This document shows positions 24,478-34,732 of a DNA stretch of 64,000 bases, piece after piece. Where the stretch lies: the NCBI GenBank assembly GCA_003254925.1, contig QANZ01022466.1, positions 68,980 to 132,979 of the forward strand, in the 5' to 3' direction. The notes below the pieces were generated by a model, which was not told the DNA's origin, made no database searches, and saw nothing but the letters and a program-made list of their open reading frames with translations. Numbering within the stretch: the first letter of the stretch is position 1; the number at the start of each line of letters is the position of its first letter. A program made the position numbers and the translations under genes. This DNA comes from Chamaecrista fasciculata. Taxonomy: Eukaryota; Streptophyta; Magnoliopsida; Fabales; Fabaceae.

Positions 24478-24620
24478 TATCAAACCAAAATGAAGGATGA
24501 TCAAGCATTTTGGGTTGTTCTTCTTGGTATCAAGTTGGCTTCCAATTTGGGTTGCTCACATATTTTGATTGAGTCATATTGTAAAGTGGCAGTGGACATA
24601 ATGTCTTGGATTATTAGATG
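24478..24620 (+). pseudogene. RNase H-like fragment (RVT_3 type)
   Basis: One frame reads KDDQAFWVVLLGIKLASNLG then CSHILIESYCKVAVDIM, the pattern of the RNase H domain found in plant non-LTR retroelement proteins (usual form: AELWAVLLGLKLAW, then VESDCKSAV). Two catalytic acidic positions are altered or lost and a stop follows. It may have been captured by the MULE. Confidence 0.6.
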
Positions 24621-25350
24621 AATGATGCCCAGACATATATTTCTTTTTTATAAGTGTTCATTTTCTTGTTTAGGCATTCACAGGATCAATATGAAAATTT
24701 ACTTAAAATTATAGCTTATACAAAGTGTTTGGAGTATATTTCTAGTTTGGAGTGGAAACTTGCTCTGACTTTAATTGCTTGAAACAATTCTTACTTCTTA
24801 TTACTTAGAGATGTTATTAATATAAACTTACAGATGGTAATATATAGTGACACATCATGCACAAATGTAATTTTTTTTTAGAAATTGGAAAACATAATAA
24901 TTTAAAATTTTAATTGTCATATTAGAAATCTCCATATTTTATTGGCCTGTGATAAAAATTTAGAAGGAAATGGAATTAAAAATTTGATCTAGTCTTTTAT
25001 TTTGGTATTGCGATAGAATACTTTTGAATAAAAACTGAATAATATTAGAGATAAATTTTTCAAAAACAAATTACATATTTGGAATCTACTATTCGAAACG
25101 AAGCTAATGATATAAATTTTGTCTATAAACTCTATTTCTAAAAAAAATAGTTTTTAGGGACTAAATTGAAAATATTTGAATTTTTCTGGGTATTTATGTG
25201 ATTTAAACCTTAATCAGAATTAAAAAATGACCCAAGAAGCTACAAATGAGAAGAGGAGGCAGCGCATGAAAGAGACAAGAGGTAGATGAAAGGTTTGTTA
25301 ATGTTTTGGTTCAAAAAAAAAAAAGTAACTCCGTTTGTTGACAACATTAG

Positions 25351-26270
25351 ACAATAGTTAATGATGTGTATTAAAAAAACAAGTGTTATGTTATTAGTGG
25401 TAGGGAAATGGATGTAAGTTTCTCCCTTCAAATATTGTGATTATCAATAAATTAGACTATATAGATATTATATCAATCTCAAGGAGTGACATAGTTGGTT
25501 AAGATTTAGACTCTTATTTTACTAAGCGAGGATTCAAATCTTCTAAAAAATGTAAGACCTTATTTAATTGATGATATATAAATTTCTCTATCGTAAATCT
25601 TTAAAAAAATCAGATTAACTCTAATAAAATATCACTTCTTACTCCTACTTAAATTTTTAGTTTAATAAAATAAAAAGAAAATTATATCTCAATCAAATTG
25701 AATAACACATACTAAGAACAAAAGTAATATATTATTGAAACTCATCTCCTTCTCAAGTGTGTTTTGGGAGAGTTAGGACTTGGAATTGGGCTTGGCAACC
25801 TGTGGGAGCAAGTTATAGTCCGTCGTTCTTCTCCTACCTCATCATCAAATACGAAATTTTTATTATTCATCTTCAAATCTTAAGTGTGAACTATAAAATG
25901 TGAGGGAAAAAAATCATCATAATAATTACAAATAGGTGATTCAATATGCTACTATAAGTTGTAACTATATCATCTTTTTAATCAGATAAAAGTTTACAAA
26001 TTTACTATCGGAATATTTTACTTAAACTCTCAACATCTACTTGTATATTCAAACGTTGCACCTCGAATTATTTAACACTAAATTCATGCAAATAAATAAG
26101 ACAACGAAGATAGTAAATATTGTGCTTTAAATTTCTTACCATGGTGGTTGGGCTTAGCTCACATGAAGTAGAAGAGATATAAACAAACCAATAACCTCTA
26201 TACATTTTGTGATACAAATATTAGGCCCGAATAGGTCCAAATGACCATACATCTCATATATCACAAATAG
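25351..26270. other. Intergenic stretch with a SINE-like unit
   Basis: No gene. About 25480-25600 reads GACATAGTTGGTTAAGATT then GCGAGGATTCAAATCTTC, resembling tRNA A and B boxes of a SINE in plus orientation. The rest is AT-rich. Confidence 0.45.
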
Positions 26271-26365
26271 GGGTGTACACGGGTCGGGCTTCTGGTCGGC
26301 CCGAGACTCGGGCCGGTACAGACTCGGGCCGGGCCGGGTCACCGGGTCTGGCCGGGCCAAAAAAA
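26271..26365. mobile_element. hAT-like transposon end
   Basis: TAGGGGTGTACACGGGTCGG followed by repeated CGGGCCGG blocks is the usual look of a plant hAT-type terminus (TAGGGGTGT). It is much richer in GC than its surroundings. The other end was not found; an N at 26571 interrupts the region. Confidence 0.5.
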
Positions 26366-27820
26366 TATTTTTTTTATTCATTCTATATATAATTTAACTT
26401 GTATATATTGGTAAAACAATTAATTTTGGATCAATTTAATGATGTTTTTATTAATGAAGACATTTAATTTGACTTAATTGTTAAAAAAAGTTGATTTAAT
26501 TAAGATTAAATATATATTTTATGTATATTTTTAATATACAATTGATAAAAATAATAATAGATATGTATTTNGAGGACAGCTATGAGGTAGTCTGATTTAT
26601 TAGAGAAAGTTGGTAGTGGTAGTGGTGGGTTTCCTTTCTAATTCACTATTCACATTTCAAGATGATGATGATGATGCATCAAAGAAAGGTCACATTTAAT
26701 GTAGGATAGTGATTTGTTGTTGTGTATGGCAAATTACCTCATCCACCCTTCCAATTCCTACTCATATATCATACCCTTTTTTTGCATAATGGGGTTAAGT
26801 ATATTGGGAACTTTTTCTAGTTCTTCACCTTTTTTTCATCATGAAAAAGCTATTATTAGTAATGGGTCTTCTTCAGAAAATTTATTTTGTAATTTCTAAA
26901 ATCATATCAATCATCACTAAATAATTAAAACATAGACTATGAAATATCAACATTATCAATGATTTAGGCTTTAGTTAAATTTAAAGATTAAAAAATATAA
27001 AAATTAATTTATATTTAAAGATAATAAAATATAGATTTAAAGATTAAAAATATAAAATCAATTCAAATAATTATATTGTCACAAAATTATTAATGATTGA
27101 TAATTAAAATGTTTTAAGAATTAAATTATTTATATAAATTATATAAAAACTCATTTATTAATTTAAACTAGATTCAGAGATCAAATAATAACTTTTTAGT
27201 AAAAACATTCTTTTAGTCTTCAAATTTTATACAAATTATCAATTTCATCTCTATTCTTTTTTTAATTTCGTGTTTAATGTTTTATATTTTAGTTAATTTT
27301 ATCTTTTATTATTATTTTAACTAAATATTAACAAAAGAATCTACCTGACCAATGACATATATAATGTAAAAATATTAGGAAAAAAAACTCAAATTTTAAT
27401 TTAAATTGAAAAACATAATAAAGTTTATCATTAATTTATTAAAAGATATTAATTTAAAGATCAAAATATAAAATATTAAAAATAAAATTCATCACACACA
27501 AAAATTGAAAACAAGATTGAGTAACAGTGTAAAATTGGAAGATGAAACAAGTACTTTTGACTGACTTTTCTTTTTCTTTGTCATCCACCTACCTTTGGAG
27601 TTAAACCCAAAAGAAGAAAGGAATCATCTTTCTAGGCATCAAAGAAATATGAGAGGGAGGGGCATGCATGTAACTGCACAAAATCCCACCCAACGAACCC
27701 AAAGCCTGAAAATAAGGTGAGAGAGTGAAAGTGTGACCGACAACAACTGCTACCACCATAATATTACAGAAACAAAGAAAGAAAGAAGACACCATCATCC
27801 CATTCATTTATCATTTATAC
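26366..27820. other. Intergenic region upstream of the coiled-coil gene
   Basis: No gene. It is strongly AT-rich at 26900-27500, with a diverged foldback-element remnant at about 27190-27500 (CTTTTAGTCTTCAAATTTTA and a loose complement). The last 200 bases are likely promoter of the following gene. Confidence 0.5.
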
Positions 27821-27825
27821 TTATT

Positions 27826-27855
27826 TCTCTCTCTCTCTCTCTCTTTCTTTCTCTA
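27826..27855 (+). repeat. CT microsatellite in a 5' leader
   Basis: A run of CT units followed by CTTTCTTTCTCT lies about 500 bp upstream of the ATG at 28364. Pyrimidine-rich leaders are common in plants. Two or more short upstream frames follow, including one from 27865 (METPRLFSLS). Confidence 0.7.
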
Positions 27856-28363
27856 TCCAGAACCATGGAAACTCCACGCTTATTCTCTCTCTCTATCCAT
27901 CGTTCTCTCTCATCAATGGCCCAGCTGGACCAAAATTTATGTGGAAGAAAACCAAAAAGGAAAGAAGAAAAAAAAAAGAGAAGTTTGGCCTTTAGGGTGT
28001 CTTCAATTGTCTCTCTCTCTCATTGTTGTTACCTGAAATACCCTTTCTGCAAGCCCTCCAAAAATCCCATCTTCATCGTCACTGTTTCTCAAAACTAGAA
28101 TATATATTCTTTTTTTTTTTTTTCCTACCGAGTTATTATGAGAGAGCCTTTTGGGTGTCTTTTGTATCCTCAAAGTTTCACACACAAAACAGGAAAAGCC
28201 ACAATCTTTCCTCTTTATATCGCTTCTTCTTCTTCTCTCTCCTTTTGGGGTTTCTCGTCTCCTCTTCCCTAATATCTGGCCTTCGTGAATCTTCATTCTC
28301 TGCTTTTCCCCTATAGTTTTTTTTTTTTTAATTTCCTGAATTTCTCTGTTATTGGCTGATCCA

Positions 28364-30181
28364 ATGAAGAAGATGAAAAAGATGGCTCCTTTGGAATCTC
28401 CTTGTGCTGTTTATGAGGATCAGAGAACTAAATATAGACATAAGAGTCTCTTACAGGACTACGAAGAGCTGCAAAAGGTAGTCGTTTGATCAGTTTATCG
28501 ATAATCCTAATTTTTGTTTGTGGGTTTTGTTTTTATTAGATCTGGTATTTCCTTTGATGATCTTTGTCGATTTTGATTGTTGAGACAGCGATCTTACTGG
28601 TCAATTTGGTTGGTGTACTATTTGTTTAGAGTATAGAAATTCTGGTTTGATATGATTTGGTTTGGCCTATGTTGTGTTCAGAATTTCCTAAGAGTAGGAA
28701 TTCTTAAAATTTTTAGCGTTTTTTCAAAACTTTATAAATCTTGAGATTTTTTCTTTCAGGGGATGTAGTGACTGATTTATACTTTCCCTAGTTTGGTTAG
28801 AAAACTTTATTTTTTGGACTAGTATGTATTTTACTAAGACCACAGGTTTTGCCACAATAAGAGGTGTAGACGACATTGTATTTTCTTAGGTTATGTTTGG
28901 ATGAGGTAATTTAATAGGGGAAAGTGATTTTTGGAAGTAATTGTTCTTTTAAACATACCAAAATTTTAAAAGAAAGTAATTCGATCACCTCCAAAAATTA
29001 CTTTCCTCCCTTAAATTAGTTAATTCAAACACATCATTAGTGTTTTGAACTATAATGTTAAGAAATTTGAGTAAGAAATATGGTGGATTAAGCTCCTATC
29101 GTTAGTTCAAAACCTATGGCCCTTAGAAAGGCACAATTTTGTACTGCGACATTATGGCTTTACTATGACATATGAAAACTATAAGACAATTGTTGCTGCA
29201 CATTGACCTTTAAGATGTATATAGAGAACATGTAGGTTTCTAATAAGTATGGGTGAAATTAAAATATCCATAAACCAGACATCACCTGTGTTTTCCTGTA
29301 TTTCTCTTAGTCTCTTGTCTTGTTTGTGATGTTTTTGGGGCAATCTCATTATCAAGCTTATTGTCCAGCACTTGGAAAATTTCTAATCATGATGTCATAT
29401 GTGTTTAGGAGATGGAGATCATGAGAAGGAAATTGCAGATTATGAAGCAAAAAAAGCTGATGATGTCATCTGAAGTTCGGTAATAGTCCTTCAGCTTCAT
29501 ATTGTTTTGGTTTTTCATATCAATTCTCATTTTGTTTATCCTCATCACAATTTCTCTTGCAACTGCAGATTTTTTAGGCAACGATATCGATACCTAGTGA
29601 CAAATGCTTCCCTGAAGCCTCAGCCAAAACAAGATTTCCCACATCAGAAGAAGCTTAATATCCAAACTCCCATTATCTCTAAGAGCATGAATTACAATAG
29701 AAAACAATCGAAATTGTGCCATTCAAATGCAAAAGAAAGGATTTCCGAAGGGGCGAGTTTTAATGCAAAACATGCTTCGTTTTTGAGTTCTGCCCCAGTG
29801 CTTGACACAAATATTAAAGATAGGATTCACAGTGGGAAGGAAGCAACAAAGAAGAGTACTATAACGCCATTTTTCGACTTAAACCAGATTTCGGTAATAA
29901 CCAACTGTTTGTTTGATGCTACACTTGCATTATTAGTCTATGGTTGTTTCATTGTGGTAGGCTTATATCTCCATCTTTTTCTGATGCAACAGAGAGAAGA
30001 GGAGGAATTGCTGGTTGATTTTGAGCCGATGAAAGGGGATGAACCTAGGAGAAGTTCACAAAGAGGCGCGAGCGAGCACGGGGACATCAAGCTATTGGCT
30101 TGTAGAAACATTGGCAATGGATCAATTAGGACTGGGAAGAAGAAGATTTCATGGCAAGATCAGGTGGAATTAAGGGTTTGA
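28364..30181 (+). CDS. Unrecognised plant protein with short basic coiled coil
   Basis: I do not recognise this gene by name; it looks like a plant-specific family. Four exons splice in frame: 28364-28477, 29409-29479, 29569-29893 and 29993-30181, giving 232 aa. Residues 1-38 carry VYEDQRTKYRHKSLLQDYEE; residues about 39-75 are a basic helical stretch rich in Met and Lys (MEIMRRKLQIMKQKKLMM) ending RFFRQRYRYL, probably a coiled coil. The middle is polar and basic. The C-terminal exon has an acidic segment (REEEELLVDFEP) and ends WQDQVELRV. It lacks a signal peptide. Intron 3 is 99 nt, a multiple of three without a stop, so retention gives a longer protein with a hydrophobic insert. Intron 1 contains an inverted-repeat element near 28890-29035. 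Confidence 0.75.
28888..29038. mobile_element. Foldback MITE in intron 1 of the coiled-coil gene
   Basis: GTTATGTTTGGATGAGGTAA and GGAAGTAATT at the left are mirrored by AATTACTTTCCTCCC and AATTCAAACACATC at the right, giving a stem of about 60 bp with mismatches. No clear target duplication was found. Confidence 0.5.
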
Positions 30182-30242
30182 TCTCTTGGTACAGTAGGAA
30201 AAAAAGAAGAAAACCTTCTCTTTTGTAATGTTATAGTTTGCC

Positions 30243-30516
30243 TGGTAAAGTATCTATTTGGTCTTCAAACTTTACACCAACTGTGAACTTCATCCCTATT
30301 CTTTTTTGGCGGTCAATTTTGTTTCCAATGTTTCAACTTCATCCCTATCTCAATCTGAATTATGATTTGAGTTTCTTTTCTATCAATTTTACGTTACATG
30401 TCATTAGTCATGTAGAATTTGTCGCAAGAACAAATAATAAAATTGACCTTATGTGAAATATTGGGATGACATTGACCGTTGGTGTAAAGTTTGGAAACCA
30501 AAATGGTGGTTTTGCC
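30243..30516. mobile_element. Foldback MITE (274 bp) with perfect 9-bp target duplication, in the 3' flank of the coiled-coil gene
   Basis: Inserted 61 bp after the stop codon. TAGTTTGCC occurs on both sides (30234-30242 and 30517-30525). The arms share the complementary block CAAACTTTACACCAAC and GTTGGTGTAAAGTTTG. It probably lies in the transcript's 3' untranslated region and could alter polyadenylation or RNA folding; this is inferred. Confidence 0.8.
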
Positions 30517-30525
30517 TAGTTTGCC

Positions 30526-32581
30526 TTGATGTAGCAGATTTTTTAAGGTCACTGAACAAGCATAGTTTTCCTTATCTCCTTTGTAAAGATCATGAATAAA
30601 CTAACATTTTAGTTCTTCGATCATATGAGTGTTGTCATTTTTGCCCTTGATTTCTTTAAATGCTTGATTTATTCTTCGAAATTCATAATTTGTTGCAAAT
30701 TAGTCTTGGGGATTAAATTGCAACGAATCATGACTTTTTGGAGACTAAATCAGTCATTTCAAGAACTCAAGGACATAACTAACAACGCGCACATAATCTC
30801 TAGAGACTAAACTGATAGTTTACTTTAAATATAAGTGTATAACATACTTGTTAAGCATCATATGCAGTGGGCAAATAATACGCAGGAATCATCTCTATTC
30901 ACTGTTTGTTAAACTTGTAATTTGTATTGATGCTTTGCCAAAATCTGAGCAAGATTAGATTTTGATTCCAGTGTTGTTTTGGTGATCCTTGAATCTGTGT
31001 TTGTTCCCTCTTAGTCCAAATTTGCAGGTTAAGTTTTGTGTCTTGTCCATATTTCCTTATTGAAGTAGAGAGAAAAGCAAAGTCTAAATAGTACTTGTAT
31101 GAATGTGGTCCTTTTCTTCCTCTTAATGTTTATTTATTTTCAATTTTACACTATAAATTTTGATATTCAGACATGGTGCTTCAAGCGAGAAACTGCAAAA
31201 TATGCTTTCTGAAAAGTTTCCAAGGTATTTATAAATAATAAGTTGGTTTCTTGAACATATAATTCTCTCCTTGTTCAATGTAGATTTTAAAATCTTAGTT
31301 TATCCTTAACATAATGTAATGTTATCCACATATGCATCTGGAAAATGCTTAACAACTGGTTTGAGTTAAATTTAGCAAGAAGCAAAAGAGAAATTAAGGG
31401 TTAAAGAGTTTATTTACATCCTATCGGTATGTGGGAGAAAACTTTGCAAGTTTACTCCATTTTATTAGTACAAGTGTTCTGACAAAAAAAAAAAAGATTA
31501 GTACAAGTGTACAACAGTAAACAAAGCTGAAATTATAATGAAGTTTGTTAAGGAAGTTAATATCATCAAAATAATTATTGTTATTATACTTATTTTGGTG
31601 AATCAAATAAATAAGGACATCCTAGCTCAAGCCGAAGCTTCTTTTTTCAATAAAGAAATCACTAAAAAGTTTATCAACGAGTTTACTCTATACACTATAG
31701 GTTTTTTTTCCCGGAGAAGTTGTCTTTATTTTTAAGTTTACTCTAAAAAACTTACTATGACAAAAGCATTCTCTGCATAACCAAGTTTAATTGATCAAGT
31801 TATGAGCTCATTAAGTTGCTTAAACAAGTGTTGGTGGTTCGAATTTAGTCTTGTGCATGTAGCAATCAATTGGCCAATGACAGACCCTTAAATGAAGTTC
31901 AGATCTGTGGAGGATTAATCTTTGGCCTGTCAAACTGGAGATACCTTGGGCAACAAAAAAATAAAAGCATTCTTGATATCTTTTGGTAAGTCTCAAGTGT
32001 ATTATTAAATTTTTAAATTTATCCTTAAAAATATAATATGACAAAAGCATTCTTGGGCCTTTAAATTACAATATAAATCTCAAATGTACTATTAAATTTT
32101 TTTTGTAATCAAGTGTATTTTTAACTTTCATATTTGACTCAATTATATTCTAAGGAATGTTATTAAGACAAATGCAGATGCCAATATTTTTTGAAGAACA
32201 ATTGAAACAAATTATAAAAATTTTGAAATACAATTGATACAAATGATCTCATTTTAGAGTATAATTCACACTAAAATAAAGAGGAAAGCAAAGCTACTGG
32301 CAACATTAGATCTCGCTTCACTAATATTTGGTTAAATGTGAATATCAATAATCGGATATATATTTTATATCTAATATCCAATATTAGTTAACTAAATTAA
32401 ATTAATTTAAAAACAATAAAGAAATATAATATATATATTATTGAGTATTGAATACTCTGATTAATAATAAATTAATAATGTTTTTTTTTGTCAGAATTAA
32501 TAATGGGTTCAAAATAAGTTCAAGTAACCACCTCGTTGGATCAAGATTACATGAGCCCATACTATATATAATTATATATAT
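30526..32581. other. Intergenic stretch without a gene
   Basis: I see no coding region. Diverged inverted-repeat text occurs at about 30600-30820 (a TTAGTTCTTCGATCA type with a loose complement) and repeated GACAAAAGCATTCT blocks at 31757 and 32039. The end is AT-rich and runs into a 13-N gap. Confidence 0.5.
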
Positions 32582-32594
32582 NNNNNNNNNNNNN

Positions 32595-32910
32595 CATAAC
32601 TTTTTTTGTTACAATTTTGGTCCCCTAACTCTTGAAAACGTCTCACTATTAGTCCAAAGTGCACTTCCAAGTCATGAAAACGTCTCCTCAAAATGGCCAT
32701 TTTTTAATCCACTTCACTCATATTTATTACGTCATCAACCAACTCAGCCTTTAGATCGGCACTAACGACATATAATGAATGGAAAAAGTGCACTTGGGAC
32801 CAACAGTGAGACGCTTTCAAAAGTTAGGGGACCAAAATTGCAACAAAAAAAGTTAGGGGACCAAATTGAGACCTTTGCGAAAGTTAGGGGACCAAAATTG
32901 CACTTAAGCC
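32595..32910. mobile_element. Foldback MITE, left end lost in the assembly gap
   Basis: From CATAACTTTTTTTGTTACAA to GGACCAAAATTGCACTTAAGCC it is closely similar to 16589-17017, including the centre (CGTCATCAACCAACTCAGCC). About the first 50 bases lie in the N run at 32582-32594. The right flank is TAAATAATA. Confidence 0.8.
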
Positions 32911-33138
32911 TAAATAATATTAATTACTCGTTTTAAATCTAAGCTTGATCTGTGGCCACAGACAGTGAACAAGTCTATAACTCCTATTACATAGAAGCCG
33001 AAAAAACACCAAAGGATCTCATCTAAGTACTATCACTCACATTCAATCATCGTGCTTCACTGAAATCGCATTCTCCTTGAACCTTTCTCAGATCTCAAAT
33101 CAAATCCTAATCTCATTCTTTCCTTCTTCGCAAATTTA

Positions 33139-34732
33139 ATGGCAAGCGCCTGCGAAATCTTCTGTGAAATACTCATAGCCATCTTTCTCCCTCCAATCGG
33201 AGTTTGCTTCAGGCATGGATGCTGTTCTGTACGTCTCTCTCACCTTTAATCTTCTCTCTATATTGCTAGTTTTTGCTTTGATTTTCTGTTTTTCACCTCT
33301 TTTAGAATTTTGGTCGTCGATTCCAAATTCTGCAATATCCTTTTTTGTTTTTTCTTTTCTTAATATTAAGATTCAAGGGGCTTATCACCCTATCTCTTTT
33401 TCGCTTTTCCTTTGTGATTATAGATCGGCTAATAATAGGCAATGGTTGTTTCTGCTAAGTGTGATGAATTAGATCTAGGTATATAAAATATTTTTTCTGG
33501 TCTAATTTAGTCCTAAAAAAATTGAGTAAACTAACAATGTTGTCCCAGAAATAACTAAATTAACAACTCGATTCTTAAAAGATTACAATACATATTTAGT
33601 CCCTCAAATATCAAGGTGGTTTGACTTTTCAGGAATTAAAATGTACATTTTAATCTTTTATGTATCGAGATGCTTTCAAAGATGAAGTTGTTAGTTTATT
33701 CAAAAAAAAAAAATATTTGCCCGAAATATCTACAAAATTGTGCCTGTCATACTGAGTGCTGTCCTCCAAATTAATGGTGAAAATTTTAGTTTGTCAATTA
33801 TGTTTAGTTTTACTATAATCTGCAAAAATTGATATATACTTTTTTAATTACAGTATGTCAACATAATGGGAAAAGAAAATGGATTTTTTATTAGGAAAGA
33901 TTGCAAATACCCATTTAACTATTGCCTTGTTGCAAATAACCCCCTCTACTTTCAAACCTAGCAATTACTCTAGTCTAGTGGTAAATAACTTTTGAACTAT
34001 AAAATTGAGCAAATAGCTTAACTCTATTTTCACACTTTTTTACATCAAGTTTCCATGTCTACATATTTAACTGTTTTTAAAATCTCTATCCTGTACTAAA
34101 AAAAATGATTAAAAAATGTTAAAATTTAAAAGATTGTGAGAATTTATAAAACTATTATATAGTTTAAGGGAGTATTTACAGTTAAACCATAATTGAAGGA
34201 AGGTATTTATTTGGTTTGATAGTTGAGACTTGAGAGGGTTATTTGGAAATAGGCCATTGTTGAAGGTAGCTAATTGTTATGTTTGATAGTTGAGGGAGCT
34301 ATTTTGCAACTAGACTAAAGTTAAAGGGAGTATTTACATTTTATTTCTTTTTTATTACTAACATTATTACTTTTAATAGCCATCCCATTAGGGATAAAAT
34401 TGACTTACAAAACACTTGATTTTGGGAAGGAAAAATAACAAGAAGAGAAAGGTACTTTCGCCTTAAATAATTCATTTTTGGCCTACTGAATAAAGGGGAA
34501 AAGGAAAGCGTCCATTTTTCTAATTGTTTGATTCCATTTGTTTATGAGAATTTCGTACAAATTGATTGTGACAATGAAGATTTTGATTCCATCTTTGCAG
34601 GTTGAATTTATCATCTGCTTGCTCTTGACTATACTTGGGTACATTCCAGGAATAATCTATGCCCTCTACACCATAATTTTCGTTGATCGTGACCAGTACT
34701 TTGATGAAGCAAGACGCCCTCTGTATGCTTAG
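33139..34732 (+). CDS. RCI2: RCI2/PMP3-type small hydrophobic membrane protein
   Basis: Plant homologue of yeast PMP3, a small plasma-membrane proteolipid that in plants is linked to cold and salt response and to membrane potential. Two exons (33139-33228 and 34601-34732) encode 73 aa. Helix 1 carries the family signature (IAIFLPPIGV, residues about 12-22), followed by FRHGCCS; helix 2 is FIICLLLTILGYIPGIIYALY; then a charged tail DRDQYFDEARRPLYA. The intron falls between the two helices, as usual in this family. The tail marks the longer plant subgroup rather than the 54-residue type. The donor is TCT|GTACGT and the acceptor TTTGCAG|GTTGAA. Two foldback repeats (33480-33690, 33893-34353) occupy the intron. 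Confidence 0.93.
33480..33690. mobile_element. Foldback repeat in the RCI2 intron
   Basis: TGAGTAAACTAACAATGTTG at the left and GAAGTTGTTAGTTTATTC at the right are complementary, with CTTAAAAGATTA and TAATCTTTTATG inside. A related element lies upstream of eIF(iso)4G at 62538-62741. Confidence 0.55.
33893..34353. mobile_element. Second foldback repeat in the RCI2 intron
   Basis: GCAAATACCCATTTAACTAT with CCCCCTCTACTTTC at the left and GAGGGAGCTATTTTGCAAC with GGGAGTATTTACATTT at the right are loosely complementary. The interior repeats GTTTGATAGTTGAG twice. Ends are uncertain. Confidence 0.45.

Larger units (their letters stand above)
23685..25350 (+). mobile_element. Mutator-like element with about 115-bp terminal inverted repeats
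   Basis: The left arm (23685-23808, from CTAATGCTGCCAACAAACGG) is matched by the reverse complement of 25236-25350 (CTAATGTTGTCAACAAACGG). Identity continues through TTAACAAACCTTTCATCTAC and GTCTCTTTCATGCGCT. Between the arms lie a FAR1-type DNA-binding domain, as found at the N-terminus of some MULE transposases, and an RNase H-like fragment. No MULE catalytic domain is left. A clean target duplication was not resolved. Confidence 0.75.

Noticed and set aside
25480..25600. Possible tRNA gene from A- and B-box-like text
   Set aside because: No cloverleaf can be drawn and the acceptor stem is missing; a SINE-like remnant fits better.
26714..26899. 61-residue plus-strand open frame
   Set aside because: No splice context, no family pattern; chance frame in AT-rich intergenic DNA.
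27733..28098. 121-residue plus-strand open frame upstream of the coiled-coil gene
   Set aside because: Lies over the CT-rich leader; Ser/Leu runs reflect the microsatellite. Part of it could be an upstream frame but not a gene.
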